A stretch of 64,000 nt of DNA from the NCBI GenBank assembly GCA_001414485.1, contig LLEY01000008.1:1-64000 (forward strand). Reading direction: 5' to 3'. Position numbers and translations under genes: made by a program. The notes under the pieces are model-generated. The model did not search any database, was not told the origin of the DNA, and worked only from the letters and a program-made list of their open reading frames with translations. Of this stretch, positions 23,890 through 35,679 are shown in pieces (position 1 is the first letter of the stretch; the number at the start of each line of letters is the position of its first letter). Origin of the DNA: Calycina herbarum. Its lineage: Eukaryota; Ascomycota; Leotiomycetes; Helotiales; Pezizellaceae.

Positions 23890-26800
23890 CTGTCAGACTG
23901 ACTGTGCCGAGGGAAATGGTACTTAGTTACCTATTACCATCACGTACAAGGCGACGTAGTTGAAGTTACGGATTCAAAAGAAAATACATGCTGCGTGCAG
24001 GTGTACGAGACGATGGCAGCCTAAATAAAAAAAATGACAAATTAGTTTCCCACCGTAGCCTTAACCTTACACGTAAGGTTACCTACTCCAGCCTTGCAAC
24101 CCTAAAAATCATCCACGAACCGGGGAGACTCGAGGATTAAAGACGGTGATGGTGACGAAATGGAAATCGATGCCATCATTCATTTACGCTCACATCGACT
24201 CCCGCCGCGGCGGGCGAGGGCCCAGATGCCATCGACTTCTTTAGGGGCCCTCCAAAGTGGAATCCCACCTGTCGATCAACCAAAATTCGAACCCCTCGAA
24301 CCCCTCCATGGCCCTAAGACTGGCGGCGGACCAGGCGAATGGGATTTTGACGAGCCATCATACATACATGAACCGCAAGGCAACCGATCACTTGACATTG
24401 AAAAACTGCCAGATCCAGCCATTATATCCCAAAACTTGGATATATCTCCTGCGCTCCGATATTAAACAACCAAACGGCAACGCGGAACGGCGATGCATCC
24501 TACGCGAGCAAGAGGAGACTGACAATGCCCTCTCGTACCATCCATCAAGAAGCAGCCAAATCGTAGACCCTGAACTCGCATGCATCAGGCGAGTGACAAC
24601 ACTGGAGAGCTTCATCGATTGGTTCGACTTGCCTCCCACCGTTCCCATGGCGAGGGAGCGCTCGGTGCGATTACTGCCGTAACCAGATCACATCGTTGTG
24701 ATGGGCAACATGTGGTGGGTATCAAAATGCGTGGCTTTGGAATGGAGACGTGTGGCCAGCGTCGATAACATCGAGAGATCACGATGCCCAGCATGCGTGA
24801 AGCATGGCGCTGGAGCTTCTGCCGATTTGAATTTCCGAGAGGAAAGTGAAGGGAAGGCGCTCTGCGTATGGCCTCTTTTGGAACTCCCGTGCTAAAAAGG
24901 GACTTGACAACAATTCCATTTGCTGTAGCCCATCACCCTCAACACCACACCATCACCACCCTCCAAAACCACCTTCACACCTCACGAGATGAAGAAACAG
25001 GGCGCGCTGTGACAGTTCTCACTCGTCCACGTTTCAACGTTCCAGAAGGTTGTCCTCAGGCTTCGCTTCCCCACTTCAACTACCTTACCTCGGGTTCCTG
25101 CGGAGCCACCAACATTGACAAGGGCAGACAGGACCACATCTTTCTTTTGCACTTCTGCTGCTTCTCACTCTCCGTAATTTGTCAACTCATCCACTCCAGC
25201 CTCAAACTCACCTCATCAACCCTTTTCAGGGCAGGTGAGGCAGGGCAGGTTACCATCACCCCCACGTCGTCTCACTCCTTCCAAACCTCGCTGGCAAAAC
25301 GATAACCACAAAACAATCCTCCCCTTCTATCCACGGGATGGAGAAGGAGGTATCGAGGCATCCAAAGACAACCACGTCATGGCTAGCCATCACATGTTCT
25401 CAGCCATGTTTTTCTTCTTGTTCCTGGTAGGGCCATACATCTGCAACGGTTTGTCTCTCATGACCTGTTCTTTGGTACTACATATAGCAAATATCTCCCA
25501 GCTACCACTCGTGCGTGGGGGGCTCAAGTGAGACTTTCTTTCAGCCTTGGGAGCGCTAAACTTGAGATCTGGTTTTCCCGGGAGAGAGGAAACAGATGAG
25601 CCAGTCAGCAGCCAACTTGATGGTTCGGCGTGGCGTCGGGAATAGCCATGTGCCGCTGCGGCAAGGCAGGACGAGGGGGGTTTTTTCTCCGGCCTTATCT
25701 GACGATATCGGTACCTCCCGCGGGTGGAATCCTTCGGTTTTTGTTGTGTGGATCTAAGTATGGAGTCGTGGGAGTACCGGCCGGTATTCTCGGTGCGAAG
25801 TCATGGTGATTTCCAATCGTTTTTGACTTCTGTCAGAATCTGGCTTCCGCGCGGTTCTCGAATCTGAGATTTCCTAAAGCTAAGGTTGGTTGTTGTTTGG
25901 CATTTGCCCAGGTCTGCTTTCACTGCTTGAACCTGCTTACCACCTGCCTTCTTTTGAATCTCTGAGTTGGGGGCTATCACGCGAATACCTTTGTAGCGTC
26001 AGGGCTCCCCAGTGGAATCTGACTACCTAATGGTAAGTCGATCTTTCTGGCCGAGTAGAGACTTGATGTTACCATCTCTCGACTGTGTAGGTTGAGAGAT
26101 CCTGTTGTAGATCACTTTTTATCTCCTCTTCTCTTTACTCCTCTTGTTACTTGGGATTCTACTTGAGACCCGTGATTTAGATAGTAGATTGTTCTGATGG
26201 GTAGGTACGTAGTATAAGTAAAGTTCTTCCAGCGAGTATTTCGTAATAGTGGTCTTAAAACAGGGGTTTGTATTTCACACCACCTACCTATGTGACTCAA
26301 AGTACAGAGTATAAACAAAATAGAGTAGACCCAAGAAAGAAGGGCGGGGGAATGGGATAGTAACTCTTTCCCTACGTTTGAAGCTATGATACACGCTTGC
26401 TTTATTGAAGCGACGAATAGTATAAGAGTGTCTGGAATAGCTATAGTAGAGACTTCATAGAGAAACCCGGATACTTGAGAGAGCACATTTGTTAAAACTC
26501 TCATTTATTAAACATTTTCATATTTACAGTGTTATTTAAGTGTTTGAATTACTAAAGTACTCGATACATGAATACGTATAAAGAGAATTTCAGCTTGGAA
26601 ATTTTCTTTCATGTTTTGTTATTCAGGGTTGATTTTCGTTCTCGGAGTTGGATTACATTTTGTTGAAGCAGACGAATATTACTCTTTTTTTATTTTAGAG
26701 AATATTTCTTGTGTCTTCTTGTGTCGCGCTGCTTTTTATACAGTGGGATGAGGGGTACTTGTGTTGATTTTGGGTGTTAAGATTGTAGTGTCTATTAGAC

Positions 26801-27773
26801 AGACCTATAATAATAACCCTTCTTCGAGACATCCCTTTAACTATCCATTGTTCCACACGTGAAGTCGTGATAGACGCCGCCGTTGGCCAAACTACTTTGG
26901 ACAGTAGGAAAACGACGACGAATTGGAAGAACTACTACAACAGTCTCTCCTAGGAAAGGGCTAATGAAACACGTCGGTTAACTAAGACGCGCTTCACTTG
27001 AGTACACTGGATGCTTGGCGGAACATGGATAGCCAATGGGATATCGTTTCAGAGGCCTTTTTTTAATTAGGGGGAGGATAACTCCCTTTTTTTGGGGGGG
27101 GGTTGGCCGTGGTTGGAGGTAAAGAGGAGCGGCTATTGTGGTGGTTCTTGGAGAGAGAGGAAGGGTGGAAGATGGATTGTGTGAATGAGTGGGAATGTGA
27201 GTCTTGGGGAGGGGGGAGGCTGGGAGGTGTGTGTTGAGTGATATCGCTCAGAAGACCTTGTTGGATTCATATCTTTAGAGTTTATACTTTTATTTTCTGG
27301 TGCGTGTTTTGAAGGGCCTTGTTGGGTTTCTATTTCTCGTTCCGTGTTGTCTCTTTTTTAAATTGTCACTTGAGGATTTATTTGCTCGCGATGGATCGTT
27401 TCGTGGAGTTGCTGGTGTGAGAGTTGTGAAGTAGCATGGTGTATGCTGAGATATGAGTGCTGAGCGAAGAATTTCATGGGATACTTGTGGATGTTTTTAG
27501 TACTTGGGTATCAGGGGAATTCTTGAAAGGGGAAATTTCATGACTAGAGACGAGATTTGGGACTGGGAAAGGGTGAGAGGAATAAGATACTTTAGTAGGT
27601 ATCAAGTATCTTCATACAAAATCTTGATATGAAATATGGACCTTGCGCTTTGCGCTTTGTCTACTTTGTTCTCTACCTAAAGTTCCTAACCTATTTGTCC
27701 CTCTGCTCCCATCGCTAGCAAAACCATCTCATGAATGACACCGGGAATGGTAGTGGGAATACCTTGAACCCTT

Positions 27774-28046
27774 TCACCACGGATAGAGAAATGATAGTTT
27801 CGCAGAGGTTGAGGCATAGTCTTCCGCTTTTGTGACGGTCTTTTGTTGGGTCTTGTTGGTGGGCTTGTTGGAGTTGGAGTTATTCTCGAGGGGCTTTGAA
27901 GTTGTAGTTGAGTTGTCTTGTGGCTTTGAAGTTTTGGACTTCTCTGTATTGGAATTTGACGGTCCGCTCTTGGTGTTGGCGGGGTCAGTGGAGGGGGACT
28001 TGGTGGACATGGAGTCCTTTTGGGGTTTGAATTGTGGTGGTGGCAT
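27774..28046 (-). CDS. Small low-complexity protein, uncertain
   Basis: A 90-aa frame begins MPPPQFKPQKD and continues as a Ser/Thr/Asn/Lys-rich, disordered sequence. It has no transmembrane segment, signal peptide or recognised domain. The upstream minus-strand DNA (28050-28150) is pyrimidine-rich in that direction, as leaders in this genome are. A second minus-strand frame (27817-27686, 43 aa) overlaps its end in another frame and looks less biased in composition. Either the real product differs at its C-terminus or the overlap is coincidental. No function is assigned. Confidence 0.35.
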   Translation of the reverse strand: MPPPQFKPQKDSMSTKSPSTDPANTKSGPSNSNTEKSKTSKPQDNSTTTSKPLENNSNSNKPTNKTQQKTVTKAEDYASTSAKLSFLYPW

Positions 28047-28609
28047 GTTGTTATGTTGTTTTCTACTGAGATTTTGGGGTTTGTGTTGTGTTTTGATTTA
28101 TGAGGTTATGAGAGAAGATGGGATGGTTGGTGGGAGGGGAGTGGTTCTTTATAGGCTTTAGAAATAAGGTTGTGTGAGAATAATTGTCGTCTTGGGAATT
28201 TAGGGCTGGGGGAGGAGCGTTCCTTATTCACAGTCGATTTGGTCTGGGAATAAAAGTTGTTTGATGCGTGAAGAGGGCTTGTTTTAATGTCATTGTCTCT
28301 GCTTCTTTGGTTTCACTTGTTGAATGTCTATTTTGAGTTAGGGTGGGATGAGTTTTGGGTCATATTTCTGCTTACACTCGCGGCTACGAGGCCTGGAACA
28401 ATAAGTAGTAACGACACTCGTTTACTCTAAACTGTTCGCACAATCATTTTATTGTTCGAGGTATTTTAGCGGAATGTCAAGAGTTATATGTAGAAAGTGA
28501 CCGAGACTCTAACTTAACTGGCCAACTTAATTGAGACTAGAATCTCAGTCTACACTTAGCAAAGATTCTCTTCAAATTTCAGTACATCCCAATGCCCAAT
28601 ATTTACCAC
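28047..28609. other. Intergenic, one repeat fragment
   Basis: No gene seen. Bases ~28423-28475 resemble 33690-33745 (shared words such as GTTCGCA, ATTGTTC and TTTTAG), suggesting two decayed copies of a dispersed repeat. The rest is presumably the flanks of the two minus-strand genes. Confidence 0.4.
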
Positions 28610-29565
28610 CTAATGTTTAAGAATCTCCTCCTCCCACTCCTCCAACATCTTCAGCGTAGCTAAGCACTTATTCCTCAACTGCTCAACCCCCACCTGACCA
28701 AGCGGTAATCTCAACGGAACTTCTTTACCAACAGCACATCCCTCATTCCTCACAACATCAACGATAAGTTCCATTCCCTTGGCCGGATCCCCAGGTTGAT
28801 TCCCATCTAATCCCTTGGCACCATTCACCATCCCCTCATGAAGTTCTTTATAATCGCTCAAATGCGAGCGTAACGGTTCGTACCTAAAGTTGTTTTCTGC
28901 GTACACTTTTGTGCGGTAGTATGCTGGCTCGAAAATTAGAGAGCGGATTCCAAAGGCTGAGGTTTCCTTTTTGAGACATTCTATTACGCCTATGTAGGGG
29001 TGAGCACTTTGAGATATGGGGAACGAAGAGGGAAAGAAGACCTTCCATTGCGAATTTTGTGGCACAGTAAGGTCCTGCTCCTACTTCTCCTTGCCATCCA
29101 CCTATTGATCCTATGAATACCACCGTACCAGATTTCTTTTCTCGGAAATGGGGTAAGAGGGAACGAGTTAGATCTACAGCCCCGAAAAGATTGGTGTTGA
29201 ATGATGCGAGCATGCGTTCGTGTCTGATTCCATCAGTACACTTCTCAAAATCAAAACCAAAAGGTTGTCAAAACTAACGTGATGTCTTCTATTAGCCCGG
29301 CTTCGATATATCCAGCGTTATTTACCAAAACATCTATTCCACCATATATTCTAAGTGCTTCTTCGATTTTCGCGTCGAGGATTTCTTGCGGGGAGCAGAC
29401 ATCTAATTCCATTGTTGAGGCACCGGCTTCTTTCAATTTAGATAGGCGCGAGGGAGATCCACGGGTTGTGGCTATGACGTTGTCACCTCGACTGAGAGCT
29501 ATGAGTGTGAGGTGTTCTCCGAAACCGGAGGAGCAGCCTGTTATGAACCATGTGAGTCTAGCCAT
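28610..29565 (-). CDS. Short-chain dehydrogenase/reductase (classical type)
   Basis: Three exons, 29565-29279, 29223-29042 and 28989-28610, code 282 aa. Introns of 55 and 52 bp have donors GTTAGT and GTCTTC. The second donor is weak, but it is required to join YCATKFAMEG to VIECLKKE in frame. Rossmann features are present in order: TGCSSGFG at 9-16 for nucleotide binding, NNAG at 82-85, then the catalytic Ser135, Tyr148 and Lys152 (YCATK). The N-terminus begins within a few residues of the first beta strand, so ATG 29565 is preferred over the upstream in-frame ATG at 29664. It is predicted to be a cytosolic NAD(P)-dependent oxidoreductase. The TGCSSGFG/YxATKFA pattern resembles the retinol/steroid-dehydrogenase-like SDR group common in fungi. 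The substrate is unknown. Confidence 0.85.
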
Positions 29566-30666
29566 ATTTGAATGTTTGTGATGCTGTATGATTCGCGAGG
29601 AAATGGCGAAGTGTAGAAATTTAAAATTGGATGAGATGGCGAGAAAAGTAATTATGGGAAACAACAGGTTCTTGATTCTCTCAGGATTTTGAACTACAGG
29701 CTAAATAGCTGTCTGACGTAAATTTCTTAACCGAAAGTTGGAGAGACAGATCCTTTATTGGATGATGATTCGATGGTGTTGAAACATGTGGAGACACTAA
29801 CATCAAAAAGTAGGTACTAACGAGACTTCAACCTGCTCTCATTGGTACCAACTTTAGTCTTGCAGATGCAGTGAGATCTTACGAGTAGATCCTTGACACA
29901 AAGAGTGGGCTAAGCGAGGACTTGTGATTGTACACTCATACGGCTATAGGTACGTAAATCAAATCATGATTTTGAAAGAGTAAAATGGGGAACCGGAGAA
30001 TGGGATACTAGTGACGATGGGATTTCAAAGTTGTTTAGCACTGTGTGTTAGTTGTAATTGTATCTTACTGCTCTAAGCTCTGTCTTCTTATGAAGAATAA
30101 TTGTCGTCGGTATTCTGATAAAACACATGAATGCTCAAGTCACGAGTGAATCTCCTAAGTTCTGTTGGTTTGGATTGACTTCAATTGAAGTAGGTTAGCT
30201 GATATTTTGCAGTTAAACAAGTCAATGAAGTTCATAAAAGAGGCACTCAGTAATCGTTATTATCCCGAGTAACGGTGATGTTAATATCTGAGCGATAGAT
30301 TAATCGAGACAGCTGGAGTAATATTTGAATGATTACTTGAAGCAATTTGAGCAATGGCGTAACGAGAGAACAGTTTCTTTCGAAAGAGTTGGAACAACGG
30401 CTAAACTGAACGAATGATTGCTCAAAACAACTTGAACAACGAGCAGATAATATCTGCACTGATCATCAACAGAAAATTAAGGAAACCCGGAATACTTCCA
30501 GAGTATGTTTGTTCGCACTCAGCGGATATGTTGTAGAAATGATATTACAGAACACTACTCCCTTCATACAATAGTTATATCTTTCCAGTCTCTTGTGAAT
30601 ACAAAATACATTTAGGGAAATAAGAGATATCACCCAACCCTAAGTCAAACTCAAAGAACGCCCTAC
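29566..30666. other. AT-rich intergenic region
   Basis: No gene seen. Short related words (GAACAACG, GAGCAATGG, TGAACAACG) recur at 30340-30440 and may be remnants of a decayed repeat. The first ~200 bases are likely the promoter of the SDR gene that starts at 29565. Confidence 0.4.
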
Positions 30667-31015
30667 TCAAAGATTCGACCAACTAAACAGACTAAAGGCA
30701 GCCATGCTATTAAACTTCAACCCCTCGGAACCACCAAATCCCTCGGGACGCAAACAGTCCAACTAGAACAAAAGGAAATCAGTGTCATTGTACGAGGTGC
30801 TAGAAAAACCACCTTCAGTACTCACCACGTTTTTGGCTCTTGCACTTCTGGATTTCTTCAAAAGAATGAGAAGAAAAAAAATAGAAGTAGCTACATGTCC
30901 AGGATTTAGAGTGTAAACTTTGTGGAAGAAGAGAAGGGGTTTCTACTTTATGTAAAGAGATTATCAAATCGAAATTTAAATCTCAAACGACCCCAAACAG
31001 AACTCCCAAATCCAT
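30667..31015 (-). CDS. Candidate small membrane protein, three exons, uncertain
   Basis: A possible spliced frame of 79 aa has exons 31015-30989, 30942-30826 and 30762-30667. The second intron has a strong GTGAGT donor and a TTCTAG acceptor. The first intron (GTTTGA donor, AGTAG acceptor) is weak. The predicted product has one hydrophobic segment (SIFFLLILL) followed by a basic stretch, then a Gly/Ser/Phe-rich tail ending SLFSWSNL. I recognise no family. The open lengths are short enough to arise by chance, and the region also lies just downstream of the next SDR gene, so it could be part of that 3' untranslated region. Confidence 0.22.
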
Positions 31016-31170
31016 CTTTACTAGACTAGGCGATGGGAGCTCTACGAAGATAATATACTAAGAGTCTATAAAGTATATTTGATCTAAAATGATTGCATGA
31101 TGAAAGAGAATATCCTAAAATTCTGGCCCATCCAAATGTTGTAACTGGCGAAGCGAGAAGGCCACAGATT

Positions 31171-32098
31171 CTACATTGCCATTCTTAGGCCTCCATTAGC
31201 ACATACGACCTGTCCAGTACACCACAAAGCATCTTCCGAACACAACATTCCAACAACCCCCGCAATCTCCTTCGTATAAGCTGGCCGACCACCCGCCCTC
31301 TCCTCATCATTCACCAAATCCTCATCATCAATCTCCTTCCGAATCTTACTTCCAGGAGTCTTCTCAATCCAAGGTCTCAAATGCTTCTGAAACTCATCAG
31401 AAGTTCCACCCCACATATCAGTCTTCACAGGTCCGGGATTAACAGCATTAACCGTTGCACGCTCGATGAGTTCGCGTGACCAGGTACGGGTCATGGCTTC
31501 GAGAGCAGCTTTTGTACCGCCGTATACGGATTGCATTTTGAAACCTTCGGAGGAGGAGACGGAAGAGATGTTGACAATCCGGCCACTACGGTCGTGGGGG
31601 AGATAAGGGAGTGTAGCTTGCATTAGGAGGAGGGGACCGAGGACGTTGATTCTGTATTGCCAGTCGAAATCTTCTATTGTGCAGTCTTCGATTTTTAGGT
31701 TCTTGGATACACCGGCGTTGTTGATTAGGATGTCGATTTGGAATTTTCCAGATGGGTCAGCGAAGTGTGGTTTTGCGGTGTTTATGATGTGAGCTGGGCC
31801 AGTTGGTGTTCCCATGTCGGCTTGAATTACTAGACATTTTACTCCGTGGGTTGATGATAGAGTTGTGGAAAGTTCGTTGCACGAGTCTGCTGAGGATGGA
31901 GATGTGTAGTTCAGTATTAATGAGGCGCCTTTGGAAGCGAGGTTATGAGATATTGCAACTCCGATACCTGGAAGACTTTGTTAGGGAAATCATAAAATGA
32001 TGGTGAGATATGAATAAAGAGTAAATACCCCGTGAAGATCCAGTTACGAGAGCAAGTTTTCCCTCCAGAGAGCGATTTGTGGGTTGGGAAGTAGCCAT
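31171..32098 (-). CDS. Short-chain dehydrogenase, 3-oxoacyl-reductase-like
   Basis: Two exons, 32098-32029 and 31967-31171, code 288 aa. The 61-bp intron splits the glycine motif, and joining restores TGSSRGIG at 19-26. NNAG is at 106-109, serine candidates are 158-159 (NISS), and catalytic Tyr172 and Lys176 lie in YGGTK. The C-terminal NPGPVKTDMW and the ending QVVCANGG are typical of FabG-like classical SDRs, usually NADPH-dependent tetramers reducing keto groups. It is not close in sequence to the SDR at 28610-29565, so the two are not a recent duplication. It starts 302 bp from NAA10, which is divergently transcribed. The substrate is not inferable. Confidence 0.87.
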
Positions 32099-32400
32099 TG
32101 CTGCTGAGGTTATTGTGAGAGCTTGTGTGTAAGAATCCGGACTCTTTTTATTTATTTAAATAAGGGACACTGTTTAAGTTCAAATAGAAAATGGGATATG
32201 CGAGGCTAGTCCTTTATCTTCCAGGATCAAGTGAACCAAAATTTATGACCCCGCGGACCCCACCATCATTGGATTGAGGAGCTTAGCAATTTGCCGAGCC
32301 CACTTTGTCAGCCGCACCAATCAAGCACCACCTTGAAATTCAGCGCTCAACACCTAGCCTTCTTGAGCAAAGAAGGCTCCAAAAGCCAACTACCACAACC
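32099..32400. promoter_or_regulatory. Divergent promoter region of SDR and NAA10
   Basis: A 302-bp gap separates two start codons on opposite strands, so both genes must take their core promoters from it. No specific element was identified. A decayed dispersed-repeat signature is not evident here. Confidence 0.5.
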
Positions 32401-33185
32401 ATGGATATCCGACTGCTGCGATCGTCAGACATACCGCATGTTCAGCATGCGAACATTACGAATTTGCCAGAAAAGTAATTACCCTCTCCGCCCTTGCCCA
32501 ATTGCGCTGGGGAGAAAAGAGCTGACACTGAGCCCATCTAGCTATTTCATGAAATACTACCTCTACCATGCCCTCTCCTGGCCCCAACTATCATACGTAG
32601 CAGTCGATGTTTCAAGGCCCAAGAAAACACCCTACGACTACCCCCGAATCGTTGGTTATGTGCTGGCGAAGATGGAGGAGGATCCTCCGGATGGAGTGCA
32701 ACATGGACACATCACTAGTTTGAGTGTCATGCGGACACATCGACGATTGGGGATAGCAGAGAAGTTGATGAGACAATCTCGTGGGTTCTGCCATTCGTAT
32801 GTCTTTTGAGAAAGCTAACTAACGAATCCCAGAACGAGCTATGGTTGAAACCTACGGTGCCCAATATGTATCCCTCCACGTTCGTGTCTCAAACAATGCC
32901 GCTCTCCGTCTCTACCGCGATACCTTGGGATTCAAGAACGAGAAGATAGAGGCGAAATACTATGCCGATGGTGAGGATGCCCATAGCATGAATCTAAATT
33001 TGGGATTCATTCGAGAGCAAATCCTAGACGAGGAAGATGAGGACGAGGGGGAGCCGGTTGGGTCGTTAGGGAAGAAGGACGAGGCAGATGTTGAGGCTGC
33101 TGGCCCGAAGAAGAGAAAGGTCAGGGTGGGGAGAGGTTTGGGTGTTGGTGATTTGGTGGAGAAGAACGAGAGTCAGAAACCTTGA
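32401..33185 (+). CDS. NAA10: N-alpha-acetyltransferase NatA catalytic subunit
   Basis: Three exons, 32401-32474, 32542-32780 and 32833-33185, code 221 aa. The start [11 protein letters not shown] is the conserved N-terminus of the Ard1/Naa10 family. The first splice gives [19 protein letters not shown], another signature. The acetyl-CoA-binding motif of the GNAT fold is present as [13 protein letters not shown]. After the second splice comes [18 protein letters not shown], then [14 protein letters not shown]. The C-terminus is acidic then basic and disordered, as is usual in fungi. With Naa15 the enzyme acetylates the N-termini of nascent Ser/Ala/Thr/Gly proteins at the ribosome exit. No defect was seen, and the length agrees with the family. 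Confidence 0.95.
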
Positions 33186-35679
33186 TCGACCATGTGTTAT
33201 GAAATGGCATCCTAGGTGTTGGTGTATATCTTGTATGGAGTATAAAAGGTCCTTTGGCATGAGATATATCTCGTAGAGATACAAAAGCGTAAATCCAACG
33301 TTTGCACCAAGGCCCTAGTGGCGTTATTCTTCGTATGCACTCTTTGCCTGGGTTTGCAAGTGTAAATCAAGAAGCATTGGGATTTTTTAAAGCCGATTCA
33401 TCAAGTTTCGTCTGCTATCTACGGGGCTGTTTAGTTATCCGACTCCGGCGACAACGATAATTGCTGAAAAGACCTTTAAGCTATACACAATACCGGCGGG
33501 AAGAAAGCCGAGTGGCTACAGACGTTGCGCTTTACAGAAGACTGTACATGGTATCCCAATCGCCCTTCCTAATGGGTCAGAGTCTCGGTCATCGTTCTTC
33601 GAACACCTACAGGAGGACATTGTGCCAGAAGTGCCAGAATAATGAACTTTACCTCGAGACTTAGGATATACTAAGAGCAGCGAAAGTCAATTGTTCTAAA
33701 TCGTTCGCATAATTAATTTGATTGTTCAGGGCCTTTTAGAATGATACTCCTTTATCCAGCTGTGCGCAGAACGACTCAATAATATTGATTTAAGCAGTTC
33801 ATTGCGCTGTTTTGGATGCCTTATTGACCAGCTCAGAATCTTTGAGAGCTTTATTTGCTATAACGACTTGAGACTCGCTACATATTAGTGGGGAGCGGTT
33901 ACAACAATGGCATGGGATGGGCCAGACCTGCCTTAGATGCCATCGAATTACAAGCTCCAGCTCTAACCTCTTGGACTTCTTACTATCGAATTATCGTTCC
34001 TTCTTATTTCCTAGGTCACTGTCGAAATTAGGGAAAATTCGTGAGACGCAATTTTTTGGATCTTTTCTATTCTGCGTGATTTCACATCCCTAAGAAAGCT
34101 TCATTCAAGACGACTTTGATGCTCGGCAACTTTCACATCGTGGACGTTCTTCTTAGCCAAAAGAAGATCACCCAAAGCGTTACCTTCCCCGTCGTCATAA
34201 TTAAAGACAAGATGAATGACAACCTTCCGGCACTTTACAGGTGGATTTCTAGCTGAGATTTACTTTGGGTGCCCTCATCTATGGCCAAATATCTTGGTAC
34301 CTCTACGAAGAAGAGTCTCTGCTGGTATCGAAGTAGCAACATTGAATGTTTTGAGCTGCTTCATGCCTAGGAGAACATATAACTTAAACTGGCGATGTGC
34401 TTCTTTTGTGAGATGTTGGGGCTTTCTTCGCGAATACCACCTCCTCTAATACCCCAAAGGATTTAGAACAATTGGAAATAACGGGTTTTGGTTAATTTTC
34501 CTAGAATATTCTGTACATTTTTCAATATGATGGGTGTACTAGGAATACCCAAGCTTGAGAAACATCATGTATTTATTTCATGTTGATTGTTTCTGAGATC
34601 GCTCTCCGTACGGGAGAAGCAGGACAGACGCAATCGATCAGGTTTCTGGACAACCTCGAGAGCTTCTCAAGTCACAATTTTCAATAGGCCATGGGGTTTA
34701 TTTTGTGCTTCTCAGTAAGAGCTCACGGCTTCTGTTACTACAACTAAGATCCTAGTTCAGAGAAACGTATTGGTCGCTAAACTGAACCAGGGAACGTTGA
34801 CCTTGGTAGTAGTTGGATTTTTATCGGAAAGAAGGGCTTTTGTGAAGTCGCCATTGTTTACAAGTCTCCTGGTCCTATTTTTAGTCAGACCACAAGCATT
34901 AGATCTATTTTCGTTTGAGATTTCATTGTCGAATTGAAGGGCGCATTCGTTCGAGGTTAGCCGAATTCAGCTTCGAGGACGAAGGGTGGTGAAATACGAT
35001 GTTCAATTGTCGTCATTCTGTAGAAAGCTGAGAAGACTCATTTCTTCGTCGAAAGAAAGGTCCGGACTCATTGAGGGGCAAAACAGATGTAATATTGGAA
35101 GCTATCTACAGTGGCACTTGGGGCCATATGGTTGTCCCGGCGCTAACTAGGGGTGGTTGTACCCATCGCTTGAGCCACCCCATTTGTCTGAATGCAATTG
35201 GGGGTTCCTCGTCAAATTGGTGTCGTCAAATGCGGAGAGTTCGGACTAATTAGGTACTATATTGTCCGAGAAGCTTCGTTTTGAGTGACAATTTTAAATT
35301 TTAGAGACACGAAGTTTATTGAAGGAAATTAGTTACGCTTGTTGTGTTTGTGAAGGGGAAAAAAGCACATGAACTATGAGATTGGCGAGAATACTTTGCT
35401 GGTCAGTCTTTTATTGGAAGCAGTGGTAAACACTCCTCGCAATGCTTCTTCAATTGATCTTTGGCACATGATACAGGACTCGTAACAGTGTAATACAACT
35501 TCAGCTTCTCCAGGCTCAGCCTTACCCAGAATTTCTCAGTCCTTCACGAGCTATACTATTTGCGCGCGCGATCCCATTTCAAGGGTTCACTATTATCCGC
35601 GAGCCGCCGAGCCCTTTCGTTCGTATCATGAACCGCAAGAAGATGAAAACCTTACTGAAATTCGGACGGTATAGGAAGC
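33186..35679. other. Gene-poor DNA before the HET pseudogene
   Basis: The first ~150 bases are the NAA10 3' flank. The rest is AT-rich with only short frames and a repeat fragment at ~33690-33745 related to 28423-28475. Decayed coding remnants may be present, but I could not recognise any. Confidence 0.4.

Larger units (their letters stand above)
22354..27685. other. Long gene-poor interval upstream of VAC7
   Basis: Bases 22354-23300 are probably the VAC7 leader and promoter. They hold an AGCTCTGT array at 22631-22670 and GAGCA repeats near 22465. A four-copy 9-bp repeat lies at 23854-23889. Bases 23280-25320 are pyrimidine-rich on the plus strand with only composition-driven frames. Bases 26100-27060 are AT-rich; a minus-strand frame at 26504-26112 (130 aa) has two hydrophobic stretches but no recognisable family. 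I support no gene here. Confidence 0.45.

Noticed and set aside
24868..25305. 145-codon plus-strand frame starting MASFGTPVLKRD
   Set aside because: It lies in pyrimidine-rich DNA, the composition is His/Ser/Thr/Leu-biased, and there is no motif or splice context. Probably chance.
26112..26504. 130-codon minus-strand frame with two hydrophobic stretches
   Set aside because: It sits in AT-rich gene-poor DNA without recognisable family, leader or conserved pattern. Hydrophobic codons are expected from AT-rich sequence.
29251..29664. SDR start at the upstream in-frame ATG 29664
   Set aside because: It would add 33 hydrophobic and basic residues before the beta-alpha-beta nucleotide fold, which in this family begins near the N-terminus. 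Kept only as a less likely alternative.
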